Shown: positions 17,310 through 29,014, counted from the first letter of the stretch. The stretch: DNA of 64,000 nucleotides from Minicystis rosea (GCA_001931535.1 CP016211.1:14399501-14463500); one strand, 5' to 3'. Numbers and translations are program-made. Notes: generated by a model not told the origin, from the letters alone.

Positions 17310-17783
17310 TCAGTGACCCGCGTGCGGGTCGATGATGGTGGCGAGGCGGAAGCGGTCCTCGGCGTGCTCCAGGGCGGCGATGGTCGCCGTCCGAAAGCCT
17401 TGGCCGAACGATGGACGCGCCGGGTGCACCAGCACCCGCACCAGCTCCTCCACGATCGGCTGGTGGCCGACGAGGAGGACGTCATCACCGGCCGCCTGAG
17501 CCGCGCGCACCAGGTCGAGCGGCAGGTCTGCATCACCGGCGAGGTCGTCGTGCAGGTCGGGCGCGCCGGCGCCGAAGACCCGAGCCATGATCTCGGCGGT
17601 CTCCGCCGCACGCAGATACGGGCTCGAGATGATTCGGAGCGGCGCGGCCGCACGGGCTTCGTGGAGCGCACGCGCGGCTCGCTCCACCACGTCACGGCCG
17701 GCCCGGGTCAGCGCCCGATCGGGATCGCGCCCGGTGGGGGCGCGATCCTCGGCCGGGCCGTGGCGCATCACATAGAGCCGCAT
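17310..17783 (-). CDS. sixA: SixA-like phosphohistidine phosphatase
   Basis: 157-residue histidine-phosphatase-superfamily protein. The catalytic RHG is in MRLYVMRHGPAED at the N-terminus, the second arginine is in SSPYLRAAETAE and the second histidine in LLVGHQPIVEEL. SixA removes phosphate from phosphohistidine in proteins. Length is typical. The ATG was chosen because it starts the first beta-strand; a longer in-frame start would add an unnatural Arg/Pro stretch overlapping recA. It begins 19 bases after the recA stop, so it is probably co-transcribed with recA. Confidence 0.85.
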   Translation of the reverse strand: MRLYVMRHGPAEDRAPTGRDPDRALTRAGRDVVERAARALHEARAAAPLRIISSPYLRAAETAEIMARVFGAGAPDLHDDLAGDADLPLDLVRAAQAAGDDVLLVGHQPIVEELVRVLVHPARPSFGQGFRTATIAALEHAEDRFRLATIIDPHAGH

Positions 17784-17802
17784 CCGGGCCTCGTCCGTTC
17801 GC

Positions 17803-18978
<1,176 letters not shown>

Positions 18979-19914
18979 GGGCGGGAGCCCTCCGCGGTCT
19001 CGGGTGGATTCGGCCATAGCCGATGGCAGGAACGGACCATACTGGCCGCTAGTTCAGGTAGCAAGGTCGGACGCAAGCTGAACCCCTCAGAAGCGGACAA
19101 GAAATGACCGATCGAATTGATTGCCGGAGCAGGCTTCACGCGCCTCCCACTGCGGATCACGGGCATTTCGTGGAACCTCGCCCACTCGGGTGTCAGCGCG
19201 TGCTCGGCCCTCCGCAGCGGAGCCCGCTCCTGCTGTGGCTTCCCGGCTCGCAGAAGCGCTGGAGGGACCGGGCAGGGTGGGCGCTCCCGCGTCGGAGACG
19301 GCGGCACCAACGCTCGTTTACGAAGCGCTCGCCGAGGACGCGATCGGGCGCGACATGCGCGAGCGTGATCGTCGCGGCGGGCATCTCCTTCTCGGCGTGC
19401 GCAACAACGCTGCTCGAGACGGCTGCCCGAGGTCGCCGCCGTCGCTCCACGATCACATCCACGCCTGCGATCACGAGGTGGCCATGAGCTCGCGGCGGGC
19501 ACCTCGTGCCTCACGAGGTCACGCCTCATGATGGTCGCGAGCGACGGTGTTGCCTGGAGCGGGGCCGATGATTGCGAGCCACGCGGGACGCGCTTGCACG
19601 GACTGAATGAGAGTCAGCGTCGCCGCGGACGCGGTACCGCGATGACGAGCGGGCGAAATGGGGCCCAAGCTGCCCATGGGGTTCGACGCGGACGATGGTT
19701 TCCGAGGGGAAGCTGCGTCGATGTCGAGCCGATGATTGGCATCGGCGCGCATGCGATCGATGCCGTGATCGGAGCCCGAAGGGGGCGCGCGGCCGGGCCG
19801 CGATGGCGCTTCTCCCGTGCCCCGTTCAATCGCCCGATCGGCAATCACTCCGCGAAGGGCGCGACATAGCAGTAGAAATGGCTGGTACGTCCTGCCTATA
19901 GTGGCGCGCCCTGG
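18979..19914. other. 936-base stretch with no convincing gene
   Basis: Short frames on both strands have shadow-like Arg/Pro composition. The only semi-natural one is minus-strand 19193-19474, opening MIAGVDVIVERRRRP and later EMPAATITLAHVAPDRVLGE. It has no ribosome site and no relatives I recognise. A small hairpin (ACCTCGTG / CACGAGGT) lies at 19501-19519. The stretch may hold a decayed gene. Confidence 0.4.
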
Positions 19915-20544
19915 ATGAGCCCGCCCCCGACCATTTCGGCGACGCGCCTGACGGAGCTGCTTGCGCTGGTGCTGGGGTGGGACCGAAGCGTGGAGGTCGT
20001 GAGCGTGGCCCGGGGCGGTCAGGGCGCTCCGGAGATGCCGTTCGCAGAAGCGCTCGTGCTTTTGGAGACGCTCTCCGAATCACCTGGAATGGTGGGGATC
20101 GCGGCGCGCTATGCCGCCACGCGCCTTTCGGATCGGCGCCCGGCGGAGCCGTCGAGCGAAGCGGCGGAGCCGACATCGCGCCCCTCGGTGCCCAGCTCGC
20201 CGTCGCGCACCAGCGCGCCGCCGCCTTCGGGAGGTGCGCTGTCGGGACCATCGTCGTGGCGATCTCGGCCGAGCGTGCGGCCGGAGCCCGTTTCGGGGCC
20301 GGCGTCGACGCGCCCGATCACGATCGAGCTGCGCGAGATCATCGATCTGTTCGCAGGAACGATGGGGAACGCCCAGAGCGTGGAAGTTGTCTCCGCCGCC
20401 GCACGTTCACTTGGCCTGATGGGCGAGCCACTCGATCGGGCCAGAGCGTTTGCGCTGGTCGATCGCCTCGTAGACGAGGCCGGCATGGTAGGCCTCTGTG
20501 CTCGCTTTGCCAAGGCTAGGTTGATACTCCGCTTTGCTGCTTGA
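19915..20544 (+). CDS. Unknown protein with an internally duplicated helical domain
   Basis: 209 residues, no signal peptide. Two copies of a roughly 65-residue domain are visible, at about 8-73 and 135-205. Both contain L(A/I)x(L/F), QSVEVVS or RSVEVVS, AxxL, DRARAFALV or FAEALVLLE, and E(S/A)(P)GMVGLCARFAxARL. They are joined by a Pro/Ser/Arg linker (about 75-130). I do not recognise the domain. Short paired alpha-helical domains with a flexible linker suggest an adaptor or self-assembling role; that is inference only. The ATG follows a TATAGT-containing stretch but has no strong ribosome site. Confidence 0.65.
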   Translation: MSPPPTISATRLTELLALVLGWDRSVEVVSVARGGQGAPEMPFAEALVLLETLSESPGMVGIAARYAATRLSDRRPAEPSSEAAEPTSRPSVPSSPSRTSAPPPSGGALSGPSSWRSRPSVRPEPVSGPASTRPITIELREIIDLFAGTMGNAQSVEVVSAAARSLGLMGEPLDRARAFALVDRLVDEAGMVGLCARFAKARLILRFAA

Positions 20545-20770
20545 GCATCACGTACCGACAGTGTGGTGTGTTTGCGCCACGGTGATGGCTGAATACCAGA
20601 ATGGCGCGGAGCGACATGCCGCAGCATGCCGGCGCGCGTGCGTTGAAATGTGTGTGCAATGCGCACGGACACGCGCAACCACCTGAAATCTCCGCGAAAA
20701 GTTGCGATTCTCGTAATGCGTCGTCGACATCCTTTTCCGAGCATGTTCGTATCAAGTGTGAGGTGGAACC

Positions 20771-21616
20771 ATGAAAACACGATCGCCCCTGGGATGCCTG
20801 TTCGTCCTGGGAGGGCTGGCAGCCAGCGGCTGCATCGCCTCTCCGGACGATGATGATGTAAGCGTGCCTGATGCTCCGGCGTTGCAGACTGACGCCCTTG
20901 CAGTCAATGCACTTGCGGTCAATGCGCTTGCCGTCAACGCGCTTGCGGTCAATGCGCTTGCCGTCAATGCGCTCGCGGTCAATGCGCTGACGAGCAACCC
21001 GCTGACGAAGAGCTCGCTCACGGGAAACATGCATACGCGCAACGCGCTCGAGGACCCCAATGCCCGCGAAGTCCTCGAGTACATCGTGAGCTGCGCGCTG
21101 CCGGCGGGGCAGTCGTTCAGCTACAAAACCAAGGACGGGACCTCGCACGACGTCTCCGGTGCGCTCGGTCTCGCGCCCGAGTGGGGCCAGCCGCACGGCG
21201 AATGCAACGAGATCTGCCAGCAATGGGTCTCGGGGTGCGTGCTGTCCCGAGTCAACTATCTGGGGGAGCACGTGAAGATCTCGCTTCGCGGGCTGAACCC
21301 GGCGCTCGCCGTGACCTGGCCGGAGTACACGCAATACACGCAGCGAGAGGCGGCGTACTACGGCAACATCTTCTCGCAGCCTCGTCGATTCCTCGGTTGC
21401 CTCCCCAAAGGGGTGACGAAGGATACGCGCGTCTGCGGGCCCTCCGTGGATGACTGCATCATCGACTTCCAAGGCACCTGCGAAGACGTTTGCTTGGGAA
21501 GCTCGTTGACCGGCGGATACATCAACTGCCGTGGTCCGATGGACAACGTGCTTGGCGATGCCTGGGGCTGGAAGATGCCGTATCTCGGGTCGGTGACGGT
21601 TTACCTCGACCCCTGA
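20771..21616 (+). CDS. Lipoprotein with NALAV pentapeptide repeats and Cys-containing domain
   Basis: 281-residue lipoprotein; signal peptide with lipobox LAASGC (about residue 21). Residues 42-90 are tandem ALAVN pentapeptides grading into ALTSN, PLTKS and SLTGN. The matching 15-bp DNA repeats run from about 20890 to 21000. Regular five-residue repeats with Leu in the centre suggest a short right-handed beta-helix like pentapeptide-repeat proteins. The C-terminal domain (about 95-281) has several cysteines, probably disulphide-bonded. GTGAGGTGG lies just before the ATG. Function unknown. Confidence 0.8.
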   Translation: MKTRSPLGCLFVLGGLAASGCIASPDDDDVSVPDAPALQTDALAVNALAVNALAVNALAVNALAVNALAVNALTSNPLTKSSLTGNMHTRNALEDPNAREVLEYIVSCALPAGQSFSYKTKDGTSHDVSGALGLAPEWGQPHGECNEICQQWVSGCVLSRVNYLGEHVKISLRGLNPALAVTWPEYTQYTQREAAYYGNIFSQPRRFLGCLPKGVTKDTRVCGPSVDDCIIDFQGTCEDVCLGSSLTGGYINCRGPMDNVLGDAWGWKMPYLGSVTVYLDP

Positions 21617-21631
21617 TCGGTGCCTGCGCGA

Positions 21632-21667
21632 GCGGGCATCGATGGGCCGCGGTCCATCGACGCCCGC
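21632..21667. terminator. Bidirectional hairpin terminator
   Basis: GCGGGC-a-TCGATGG pairs with CCATCGA-c-GCCCGC (21632-21645 and 21654-21667, one internal mismatch), between convergent genes. Confidence 0.65.
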
Positions 21668-21701
21668 GCGCGCGACGATACGGCCTCATCACGAGAGAGC
21701 G

Positions 21702-23099
21702 TCACGGCGGCGCGGTCGTTTGCGGTTCCCCCGCAGGCCGCGCCGCCGCGCCATTTCGGCTCGCTACGAGCGCGCTCGCGGATGGAACGGCCTCGGGCTC
21801 GCCGGTGATGAGGCGCGCCCCGCGATCGAAGGTCAGATAGGACCAGGCCCATTCGAGCAGCACCGAGAAGCGATTGCGGAAGCCGACCAGATAGGCAATG
21901 TGCACGAAGAGCCAGAGCAGCCAAGCGACGAGGCCGCTCAGCTTCACGCGGCCGAGATCGGCGACGGCGGCGGCTCGGCCGATGGTGGCCATGGTGCCGC
22001 GGTCGTCGTAAACGAAGGGCTCGCGCGGTAGGCCGGAGATGGTGCGGATGATGTTGCGCGCGGTGTGCCGGCCCTCCTGGAGGGCGGCGGAGGCCACGCC
22101 CGGCACGGGGTGACCGTCGCTCGTGGCGGCGGCGAGATCGCCGATGACATAGATGTCCGGATGGCCGGGGACCGTGAGATCGGGCTCGACGGGCACGCGG
22201 CCGGCGCGGTCGAGCGGCACGCCCAGAGACCGGCCGAGCGGCGACGCCGCCACGCCCGCAGCCCAGATCACGGTGCGCGCCCGAATGCGCTCGTCGCCGA
22301 GCCACACGCCCTCGTCGTCGATGCCGGTCACCCGCGCGCCCGTGCCCACTTCGACGCCGATGTGCTCGAGCTGCTGTTCGGCCTTCGTGGAGATCTTGGG
22401 ATCCATCGTGGGGAGCACGCGCGGCGCGCCTTCGAGCAGGATCACGCGGGCCTGCGTGGGATCGACGCGACAGAAGTCCTTCGCCAAGGTCTTGCGCGCG
22501 ATTTCGGAGAGCGCGCCGGCCATTTCGATCCCGGTCGGACCGCCGCCCACGATGACGAAGGTGATCCATTCGGCGCGGCGGACGGGATCGTCCTCGCGCT
22601 CGGCTGCTTCGAAGGCGGAGAGCACGCGATTTCGGATGTCGAGCGCGTCTTCCACCGTCTTGAGGCCGGGGGCGGTATGCGACCAATCTTCGTGTCCGAA
22701 GTACGAATGCGTGGCGCCCGTGGCGAGGACGAGCGTGTCGTACGTCATCTCGCCGTCGGTGGTGTGCACGCGCCGCCGCGAAGGATCGATGGAGAGGACG
22801 TTGGTCATGAGGACGCGCGCGTTCTTCTGCTTGCGGAGCACCCGCCGGATCGGCACGGCGATGTCGGTGGCGTTGAGCGCGGCGGTGGCCACTTGATAGA
22901 GCAGAGGCTGGAAGGTGTGGTGATTGTGGCGGTCGATCACGGTGATCTGCACCGGCATGCGCGCGAGCGCGCGCGCCGTTGCCAGGCCGCCGAACCCGGC
23001 GCCGACGATCACCACGTGATGCGGATGGCCCGCGACGCCGTCGTACCACCAGGGTCCGTCACAGCGGCCTTTGCGCGAAGGAGATCGCAGCGCGTTCAT
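21702..23099 (-). CDS. Type II NADH dehydrogenase (NDH-2)
   Basis: 465-residue FAD/NAD(P)-binding oxidoreductase. The N-terminal VVIVGAGFGGLATARAL binds FAD and the second VIVGGGPTGIEMAGAL binds NADH. The AVPIRRVLR and GxLAAATSDGHPVPGVA segments are typical of NDH-2. A C-terminal hydrophobic stretch (about residues 400-440, LSGLVAWLLWLFVHIAYLVG) is the usual membrane anchor. It transfers electrons from NADH to quinone without pumping protons. The ATG at 23099 gives the normal N-terminus; longer in-frame starts add unnatural Arg/Ala sequence. No complex partners are adjacent. Confidence 0.9.
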   Translation of the reverse strand: MNALRSPSRKGRCDGPWWYDGVAGHPHHVVIVGAGFGGLATARALARMPVQITVIDRHNHHTFQPLLYQVATAALNATDIAVPIRRVLRKQKNARVLMTNVLSIDPSRRRVHTTDGEMTYDTLVLATGATHSYFGHEDWSHTAPGLKTVEDALDIRNRVLSAFEAAEREDDPVRRAEWITFVIVGGGPTGIEMAGALSEIARKTLAKDFCRVDPTQARVILLEGAPRVLPTMDPKISTKAEQQLEHIGVEVGTGARVTGIDDEGVWLGDERIRARTVIWAAGVAASPLGRSLGVPLDRAGRVPVEPDLTVPGHPDIYVIGDLAAATSDGHPVPGVASAALQEGRHTARNIIRTISGLPREPFVYDDRGTMATIGRAAAVADLGRVKLSGLVAWLLWLFVHIAYLVGFRNRFSVLLEWAWSYLTFDRGARLITGEPEAVPSASALVASRNGAAARPAGEPQTTAPP

Positions 23100-23230
23100 G
23101 AGTCTGCGATGTGAGGCCGGCCGCTGCCCGCGCCGCCCGGGCGCGGCCCGCAAACACCGGTCGGGGCGCGCCGCACCGCGCCGCCTTCGCGCTTGCCCGC
23201 CGGCGCGCGCCCGCGCGACCATCGCGGCGC

Positions 23231-23782
23231 ATGCGCAGTCTTCCCGTTCGTTCGCTCGCCGTCGTCGGTCTCGCCGTGATCGGGCTCGGTTGCACCGAGC
23301 TCGATCGGTACTCGACGGCGCCGAGCGAGTCCTATTGCGGCGCCGTCACGCTCAGCTCCAGCTTTCGCACGGGGCTCTCGCCGCGCGTGCAGATGCGGCT
23401 CCAGCTCGACGCGGCCGAGCTCGACGGCGAGATTTCGCCCGGGGTGGTGTGGACCTTCGAAGCGGCATCGGGCGAGCAGCCTGCGCGGCGCTTGCTCGAT
23501 CGCGCGCCGCTGCGCCGCATCCCCAAGCTCGCGAGCGATCCGCTGGCGCAGCCCGATTTGGGGGAGGGGCGTGATCACAGCCGCGTGTTCGCGCTCACGC
23601 CGACCGACGACGACGAGGAGCCGCTGCTCGCCGTGCTCTCGCTGCGATCGGACGACGGGGTGGAGGTTCGCCTCCTGCGTCCCGGCCTCGCAGGGACGGC
23701 GGCCAAGCCACCGCCGCCGGGGCGCCGGCCGCTGTTCGGTCTCTTCACGCTCTACAAGCAGATCGGGACCTGCGGGTTTTGA
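23231..23782 (+). CDS. Small lipoprotein of unknown function
   Basis: 183 residues. The signal peptide MRSLPVRSLAVVGLAVIGLGC ends in a lipobox cysteine at residue 21. The mature part is beta-rich with a Pro run (AAKPPPPGRRP) near the C-terminus and a final cysteine that may pair with the one at about residue 36. The start was chosen at the signal peptide; 40 extra upstream in-frame codons are Arg/Ala-rich. The tsaD gene follows 145 bases later on the same strand. Confidence 0.75.
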   Translation: MRSLPVRSLAVVGLAVIGLGCTELDRYSTAPSESYCGAVTLSSSFRTGLSPRVQMRLQLDAAELDGEISPGVVWTFEAASGEQPARRLLDRAPLRRIPKLASDPLAQPDLGEGRDHSRVFALTPTDDDEEPLLAVLSLRSDDGVEVRLLRPGLAGTAAKPPPPGRRPLFGLFTLYKQIGTCGF

Positions 23783-23927
23783 TGCTCGCGGCGGGGCTCG
23801 TGCCCTGCGCCTCGGGCTTCCGTGATCGGCGGCCTCGCGTGCTCGCGATGCAGGCGGAGCTTTCCCTCGTGCCGTGGGGTGGTAGAACGGCGCGCCCTCC
23901 AGCGGAGGGCATCCCGAGGAGATCCGC

Positions 23928-24989
<1,062 letters not shown>

Positions 24990-25040
24990 CGAGCTCCCTC
25001 ACGCACGCTCGCCTTCTCCGCATAAGATGGCGCTTCATCC

Positions 25041-26723
25041 ATGCGCCTCGCCCTCCTGCCCGCGCTCTTCTTCCTCTCGGCCTGCGCCTCCGAACCGGTC
25101 CTTCACGGGAGCACCGGCGCTTCCAGCAGCAGCAGCAGCGGTGCCGGCGGCAGCACCGCCGCTTCCAGCAGCGGCGCCGGCGGAATGGGCACGGGCGGCG
25201 CCGCGGCTTGGCGAAGCGCGCTTTATCCCGAGGACTGGAGCCCGTCATCCACCGATGCCGCAGGCAACTTCCTCCACGACTTCTCGTATGCCGGTTACCA
25301 CAACGGCGAGTCCCCGCCCGGCGCGCCCGCGAGCGCCGCGATTCTCGATGTCGTCGCTTCTTTCGGCGCCGATCCCACCGGCGCGACCGACGCCACGAAA
25401 GCCGTGCAACAAGCCCTCGACGCCGCGAGCGCGCAGGGCGGCGCCGTCGTGCTCTTCCCGGCCGGCCTTTATCGCATCGACGGCACCCTGCTCGTGCAAG
25501 CCTCGAAGATCGTTCTGCGCGGCGCGGGCGCCGAGGCGAGCCGTCTCCATTTCACCAAGAGCCAAGGCATGAGCGACGCCGCCCACCTTCGCTTTGCCGG
25601 CGACGGCACCACCGATCTCGAAATCCTGCTCAGCCAAAACGGTGCTCCCCGCGCGACGTTCGTCGAGGTCGAAGACCCCGGCGCTCTCGCGCCCGGCGAC
25701 GACATCCTGATCGGTTGGAACATCTCCCCCGAGTTCATCGAAGAGCATGGAATGACCGGCACCTGGCAGGCCTTCAATGGCACCTGGCAGCCCTTCTTCC
25801 GGCGCACCGTGGTCGCCATCGACAAGGGCGTGAGCCCGCCGCGCGTCGTGATCGACGTGCCGATTCGCTACCCGGCGAAGCTCCGGGACAAGGCCAGCAT
25901 CCGCCGGCAAAAGGGCCTCTTGCGCGAGTGCGGGGTGGAGTCTTTGGGGATCGCCAACGCCGTGTCGTGGGACGACGCGTGGTCCGTCACCCGATCTCAT
26001 GTCATCGAATTCTACGCTGTCGCCGACGGCTGGATTCGCGACGTGGCCTCGTTCCCATCGCCGAGCGCGCCCACTTCGGGCAAAGGGGCCGGGGCGCACC
26101 TGCAAACGGGCGGGCTCCTCATCAACGAGTCCAAACGGGTCACCGTCTCCGGCGTCTCCTTGGGGCTCGCCGAAAACCGGGGAGATGGTGGCAATGGCTA
26201 TCTCTTCGAGGTGCAGCGGAGCAACGAGATCCTCTTCCGCGACTCGGTGGGTGACGGCGGCCGGCACAACTTCATCCAAAACTGGGGCTTCGGCACCACC
26301 GGCTGCGTCTGGTCGAGAATCCAGAGCCGCAATGGCCTCTCCATGGTCACCAAAGACGACACCGTGAGCCCCACCGGGCTCTCCGAGTTCCATCACTCGC
26401 TGGCCACGGCGAACCTCATCGAGGCCTCGACCTTCGACGATGGTTTTTCCATCGTGAACCGCCAGGACGAGAGCACCGGCGCCGGCCACACCGGCACGCA
26501 GAACGTGCTTTGGAACCTGAGCGGCAAGGGGATGGTCCGCTCGCTCCAATTCCAGACGGGATATCTGATCGGGACGCAGGGGCTTTATCCGGTCACCGAG
26601 TCTCCGCTGCCGATGGGGCAGGGGACTGCACCGGTCGATTGGATCGAGGGGTTGGAGCGGGGCAGCGATCTCCAGCCGCCATCGCTCTACGACGATCAAC
26701 TGGCCCGCAGGCTCGCGCACTGA
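25041..26723 (+). CDS. Lipoprotein with pectate-lyase/GH28-type beta-helix domain
   Basis: 560-residue lipoprotein: signal peptide with FFLSAC lipobox, then a Ser/Gly/Ala linker (about 25-55). The motif DVVASFGADPTGATDATKAVQQALDAA (about 100-126) is the hallmark start of the pectate lyase superfamily 3 parallel beta-helix, found in polysaccharide lyases and glycoside hydrolases. GGAVVLFPAGLYRIDGTL follows as expected. Active-site residues cannot be assigned with confidence. It is probably a cell-surface enzyme acting on polysaccharide. Convergent with the propeller/beta-lactamase gene. Confidence 0.8.
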   Translation: MRLALLPALFFLSACASEPVLHGSTGASSSSSSGAGGSTAASSSGAGGMGTGGAAAWRSALYPEDWSPSSTDAAGNFLHDFSYAGYHNGESPPGAPASAAILDVVASFGADPTGATDATKAVQQALDAASAQGGAVVLFPAGLYRIDGTLLVQASKIVLRGAGAEASRLHFTKSQGMSDAAHLRFAGDGTTDLEILLSQNGAPRATFVEVEDPGALAPGDDILIGWNISPEFIEEHGMTGTWQAFNGTWQPFFRRTVVAIDKGVSPPRVVIDVPIRYPAKLRDKASIRRQKGLLRECGVESLGIANAVSWDDAWSVTRSHVIEFYAVADGWIRDVASFPSPSAPTSGKGAGAHLQTGGLLINESKRVTVSGVSLGLAENRGDGGNGYLFEVQRSNEILFRDSVGDGGRHNFIQNWGFGTTGCVWSRIQSRNGLSMVTKDDTVSPTGLSEFHHSLATANLIEASTFDDGFSIVNRQDESTGAGHTGTQNVLWNLSGKGMVRSLQFQTGYLIGTQGLYPVTESPLPMGQGTAPVDWIEGLERGSDLQPPSLYDDQLARRLAH

Positions 26724-26724
26724 A

Positions 26725-26847
26725 GATGTGTCGATAGTTGCTGCTACGCGCCCCGCCGCGTCGATTGGCCTCCCTCAAAAATCGCCGAGGATTCCTCGGT
26801 CGGCCGCCCTAACGGCGGGGCGCTCGCGACGCAATCATCGACACATC
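26725..26847. repeat. Nested three-stem inverted repeat between convergent genes
   Basis: Three perfect inverted repeats are nested: GATGTGTCGAT (26725-26735) with its partner at 26837-26847; GCGCCCCGCCG (26748-26758) with 26813-26823; and CCGAGG (26785-26790) with CCTCGG at 26794-26799. Together they span nearly the whole 141-base gap. They may act as a bidirectional terminator or be a folded small element. Confidence 0.65.
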
Positions 26848-26864
26848 TCGAGCTCGGGATGATG

Positions 26865-28757
26865 TCATTGCGGCAGCGCGATGCCGCTCGGCAAGCTGGG
26901 TCGCGCGGTCGTCGCGGCGCCGTTGAGCGCGTTGTAGACGGTGATCAGCGCGCTGTACCAATCCCACGGGCCCTGCGTATTGCACACCCAAGCAGCGTCG
27001 GTGCCATCGGGGAAGCGCACGGCCATCGTCATCAGGCCTTGCTGGGCGCTGTTGATGAGACCGCCGTTGTGCCAGTACGCCGTTCCATTCGTCACCGTCC
27101 ATGGGTAGCAGCCGAGTTGATTCGTGAGCAGCGCCTCGACGTTGTCTGCGGTGAGCACGGCTTCGGTCCTGAGGCCCGCGAGGAACCCGACGAGATCGAG
27201 CACGGTGCCGCCCCAGCCGCCCGACGACGTCGATGACGTGAGCGTGGGCCACACGAACCCGGGCCCGCTCGTCTGGCCTTGTGCATAGGTGCACGTCGGC
27301 AGCCCCGTGGGGACCATGCCAGTGATGCCCATCGGTCCGAACACGTTCTGTTGAACATAGTCCGCATAGAACGAGACCGGATCCTTGCCGCCGTCGTTCC
27401 AGTTGCAGAGGATCATCTGGAAGATCCCAAAGTCCGCATTGATGTACTGGTACGTGCCCGGCGAGGCATTGCTCTGTACGAACCCGGTCATGTAAGGCAC
27501 GTAGGGATCGTAGCAGCCGGCGAAGTTGGCCATTCCGCTCTTCATCGTCAGCAGTTGACCGAGGGTGACGAGGTCGACGTTGGTGCCATGCTCGGGGATC
27601 CAGCTCTTCACGTACGGGTAGAATGGATCGTCGAGGAATGCTTGCACCGAGGCCCAGCTCGGCCCGGTGGAGCTCGGGTCTTGGTAGTATTTCATGGCCG
27701 CGACGGCCGTGATGGGCTTCGAGCAGCTCGCGAAGCCAATCTGGGTTTGAGGCGTGAATTGGACGTTGCCGTCCCACGGCGCGTTGGCGAAGCCCCAGCC
27801 GGCCGTGTCGACGATGGCGCCGTCCTTCATCACGGCGAACGACCACCCCATGGGCCCATTCCCGAGGAAGCCTTGGAGCCGCTCGGCCCAAGCCCCGCTC
27901 GGCATGCCGAACGCGCTGAAGGAACAAGCATTCTCGCCGCCGTAGATGGCATAGAGCGTCGAACCGCACGCGCCCGCCGCGAGGTAGGGTACCCCGGAGA
28001 TCGACGGGCCTGCCTGTTGATACCATTGATCGTTGACGGTGTCGTATTGCACGGTCAAGCGATACACGTTCGGGGAAAAGACCCATGTCCCCTGAGCGAC
28101 CGCGGTTTGCAGGGTCGTCATGGGCGGGACCTCCATCCAAGATGGATAGGCCCGCGTGCTCCAGCTCCCGCTCACGACGTCGTAGATCGCGATGTCGATG
28201 GGCCCCGTCCCCGTGCGGAAGACGAAGATCTGCGTGCCGACGACCACCACGCTTCCCCCGGTGCAGCCCCAATTGGGAGTCGCGGGGAGCGTCGTCCAGC
28301 TCGCCGAGCCGAGATCCCACACCATCAACATGCCCTCGTCGAGGCCGCTCCACACGACGATCTGCTCGACCGTCTCTCCATCCTGGTTGGTGTAGGTCAG
28401 GGAGCCGAGCCCAGGTGTGTACTTGGGAGCCTGAGAGGGGTTGGGGAGCCCCGTCCAAGCGTTCTCGGAGGGGTCATAGGAATAGAAGAGGTGCTCGGGC
28501 GTCGAGCCATATTGTGTCGTGGAGGCGCCGGCGAACAATTGCCCGCCCACGGCGGTCAAGCTCGGGAGCGAGAGCGGCTCCGGGAGGGAGGCCACCTGCG
28601 ACCAACCGCTCGTGGTCGTGTCGAAGCTCCACGTCTGCACTTGGCTCGGCGTGAAAGTGAGAATCGCATAGAGCGATGTCCCGAGGCTCGCGGCGCCGCT
28701 GGGCGTGTACGTGCTCGTGGAAGGCGGGGTGAGAGAGGTCCAGGCTCCAATCGTCAT
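26865..28757 (-). CDS. Fusion of a kelch-like propeller with a serine beta-lactamase-family domain
   Basis: 630 residues. The N-terminal half (about 1-290) has repeated motifs such as VQTWSFDTTTSGW, HLFYSYDPSENAW and AIYDVVSGSWS, like kelch/galactose-oxidase blades. The C-terminal half (about 305-630) is a beta-lactamase/penicillin-binding-type serine hydrolase: Ser344-x-x-Lys347 in SCSKP, Tyr438-x-Asn440 in QYINADFG and WHNGG as the third motif. No signal peptide is seen, so it may be cytoplasmic or use another export route. AAGGAG lies seven bases before the ATG. Substrate unknown; esterase or peptidase activity is possible. Confidence 0.8.
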   Translation of the reverse strand: MTIGAWTSLTPPSTSTYTPSGAASLGTSLYAILTFTPSQVQTWSFDTTTSGWSQVASLPEPLSLPSLTAVGGQLFAGASTTQYGSTPEHLFYSYDPSENAWTGLPNPSQAPKYTPGLGSLTYTNQDGETVEQIVVWSGLDEGMLMVWDLGSASWTTLPATPNWGCTGGSVVVVGTQIFVFRTGTGPIDIAIYDVVSGSWSTRAYPSWMEVPPMTTLQTAVAQGTWVFSPNVYRLTVQYDTVNDQWYQQAGPSISGVPYLAAGACGSTLYAIYGGENACSFSAFGMPSGAWAERLQGFLGNGPMGWSFAVMKDGAIVDTAGWGFANAPWDGNVQFTPQTQIGFASCSKPITAVAAMKYYQDPSSTGPSWASVQAFLDDPFYPYVKSWIPEHGTNVDLVTLGQLLTMKSGMANFAGCYDPYVPYMTGFVQSNASPGTYQYINADFGIFQMILCNWNDGGKDPVSFYADYVQQNVFGPMGITGMVPTGLPTCTYAQGQTSGPGFVWPTLTSSTSSGGWGGTVLDLVGFLAGLRTEAVLTADNVEALLTNQLGCYPWTVTNGTAYWHNGGLINSAQQGLMTMAVRFPDGTDAAWVCNTQGPWDWYSALITVYNALNGAATTARPSLPSGIALPQ

Positions 28758-29014
28758 GGGTCGCTCCTTGGTGAGGCGCGCGCATCTCTGCGAGCGCGAT
28801 GTCTCGCCGGTGCGATGTGCACGCCGCGTACCGTTGGCCCGCGCGAGCCCGTCGCGCGGGTACGAGAGAGCGATTGGCGCGTGTGATATCGAGGTTTGTC
28901 GTGGAGATGCCTGCTCGCGCATCGAGGTGCCGTCGGCGACGAGAGCGATGCGTGCCCGGCCTGTGCCCGACGTGTGCCCGCCGAAGAGCGAGCCCACCTC
29001 GGTTCATGTGTCCG

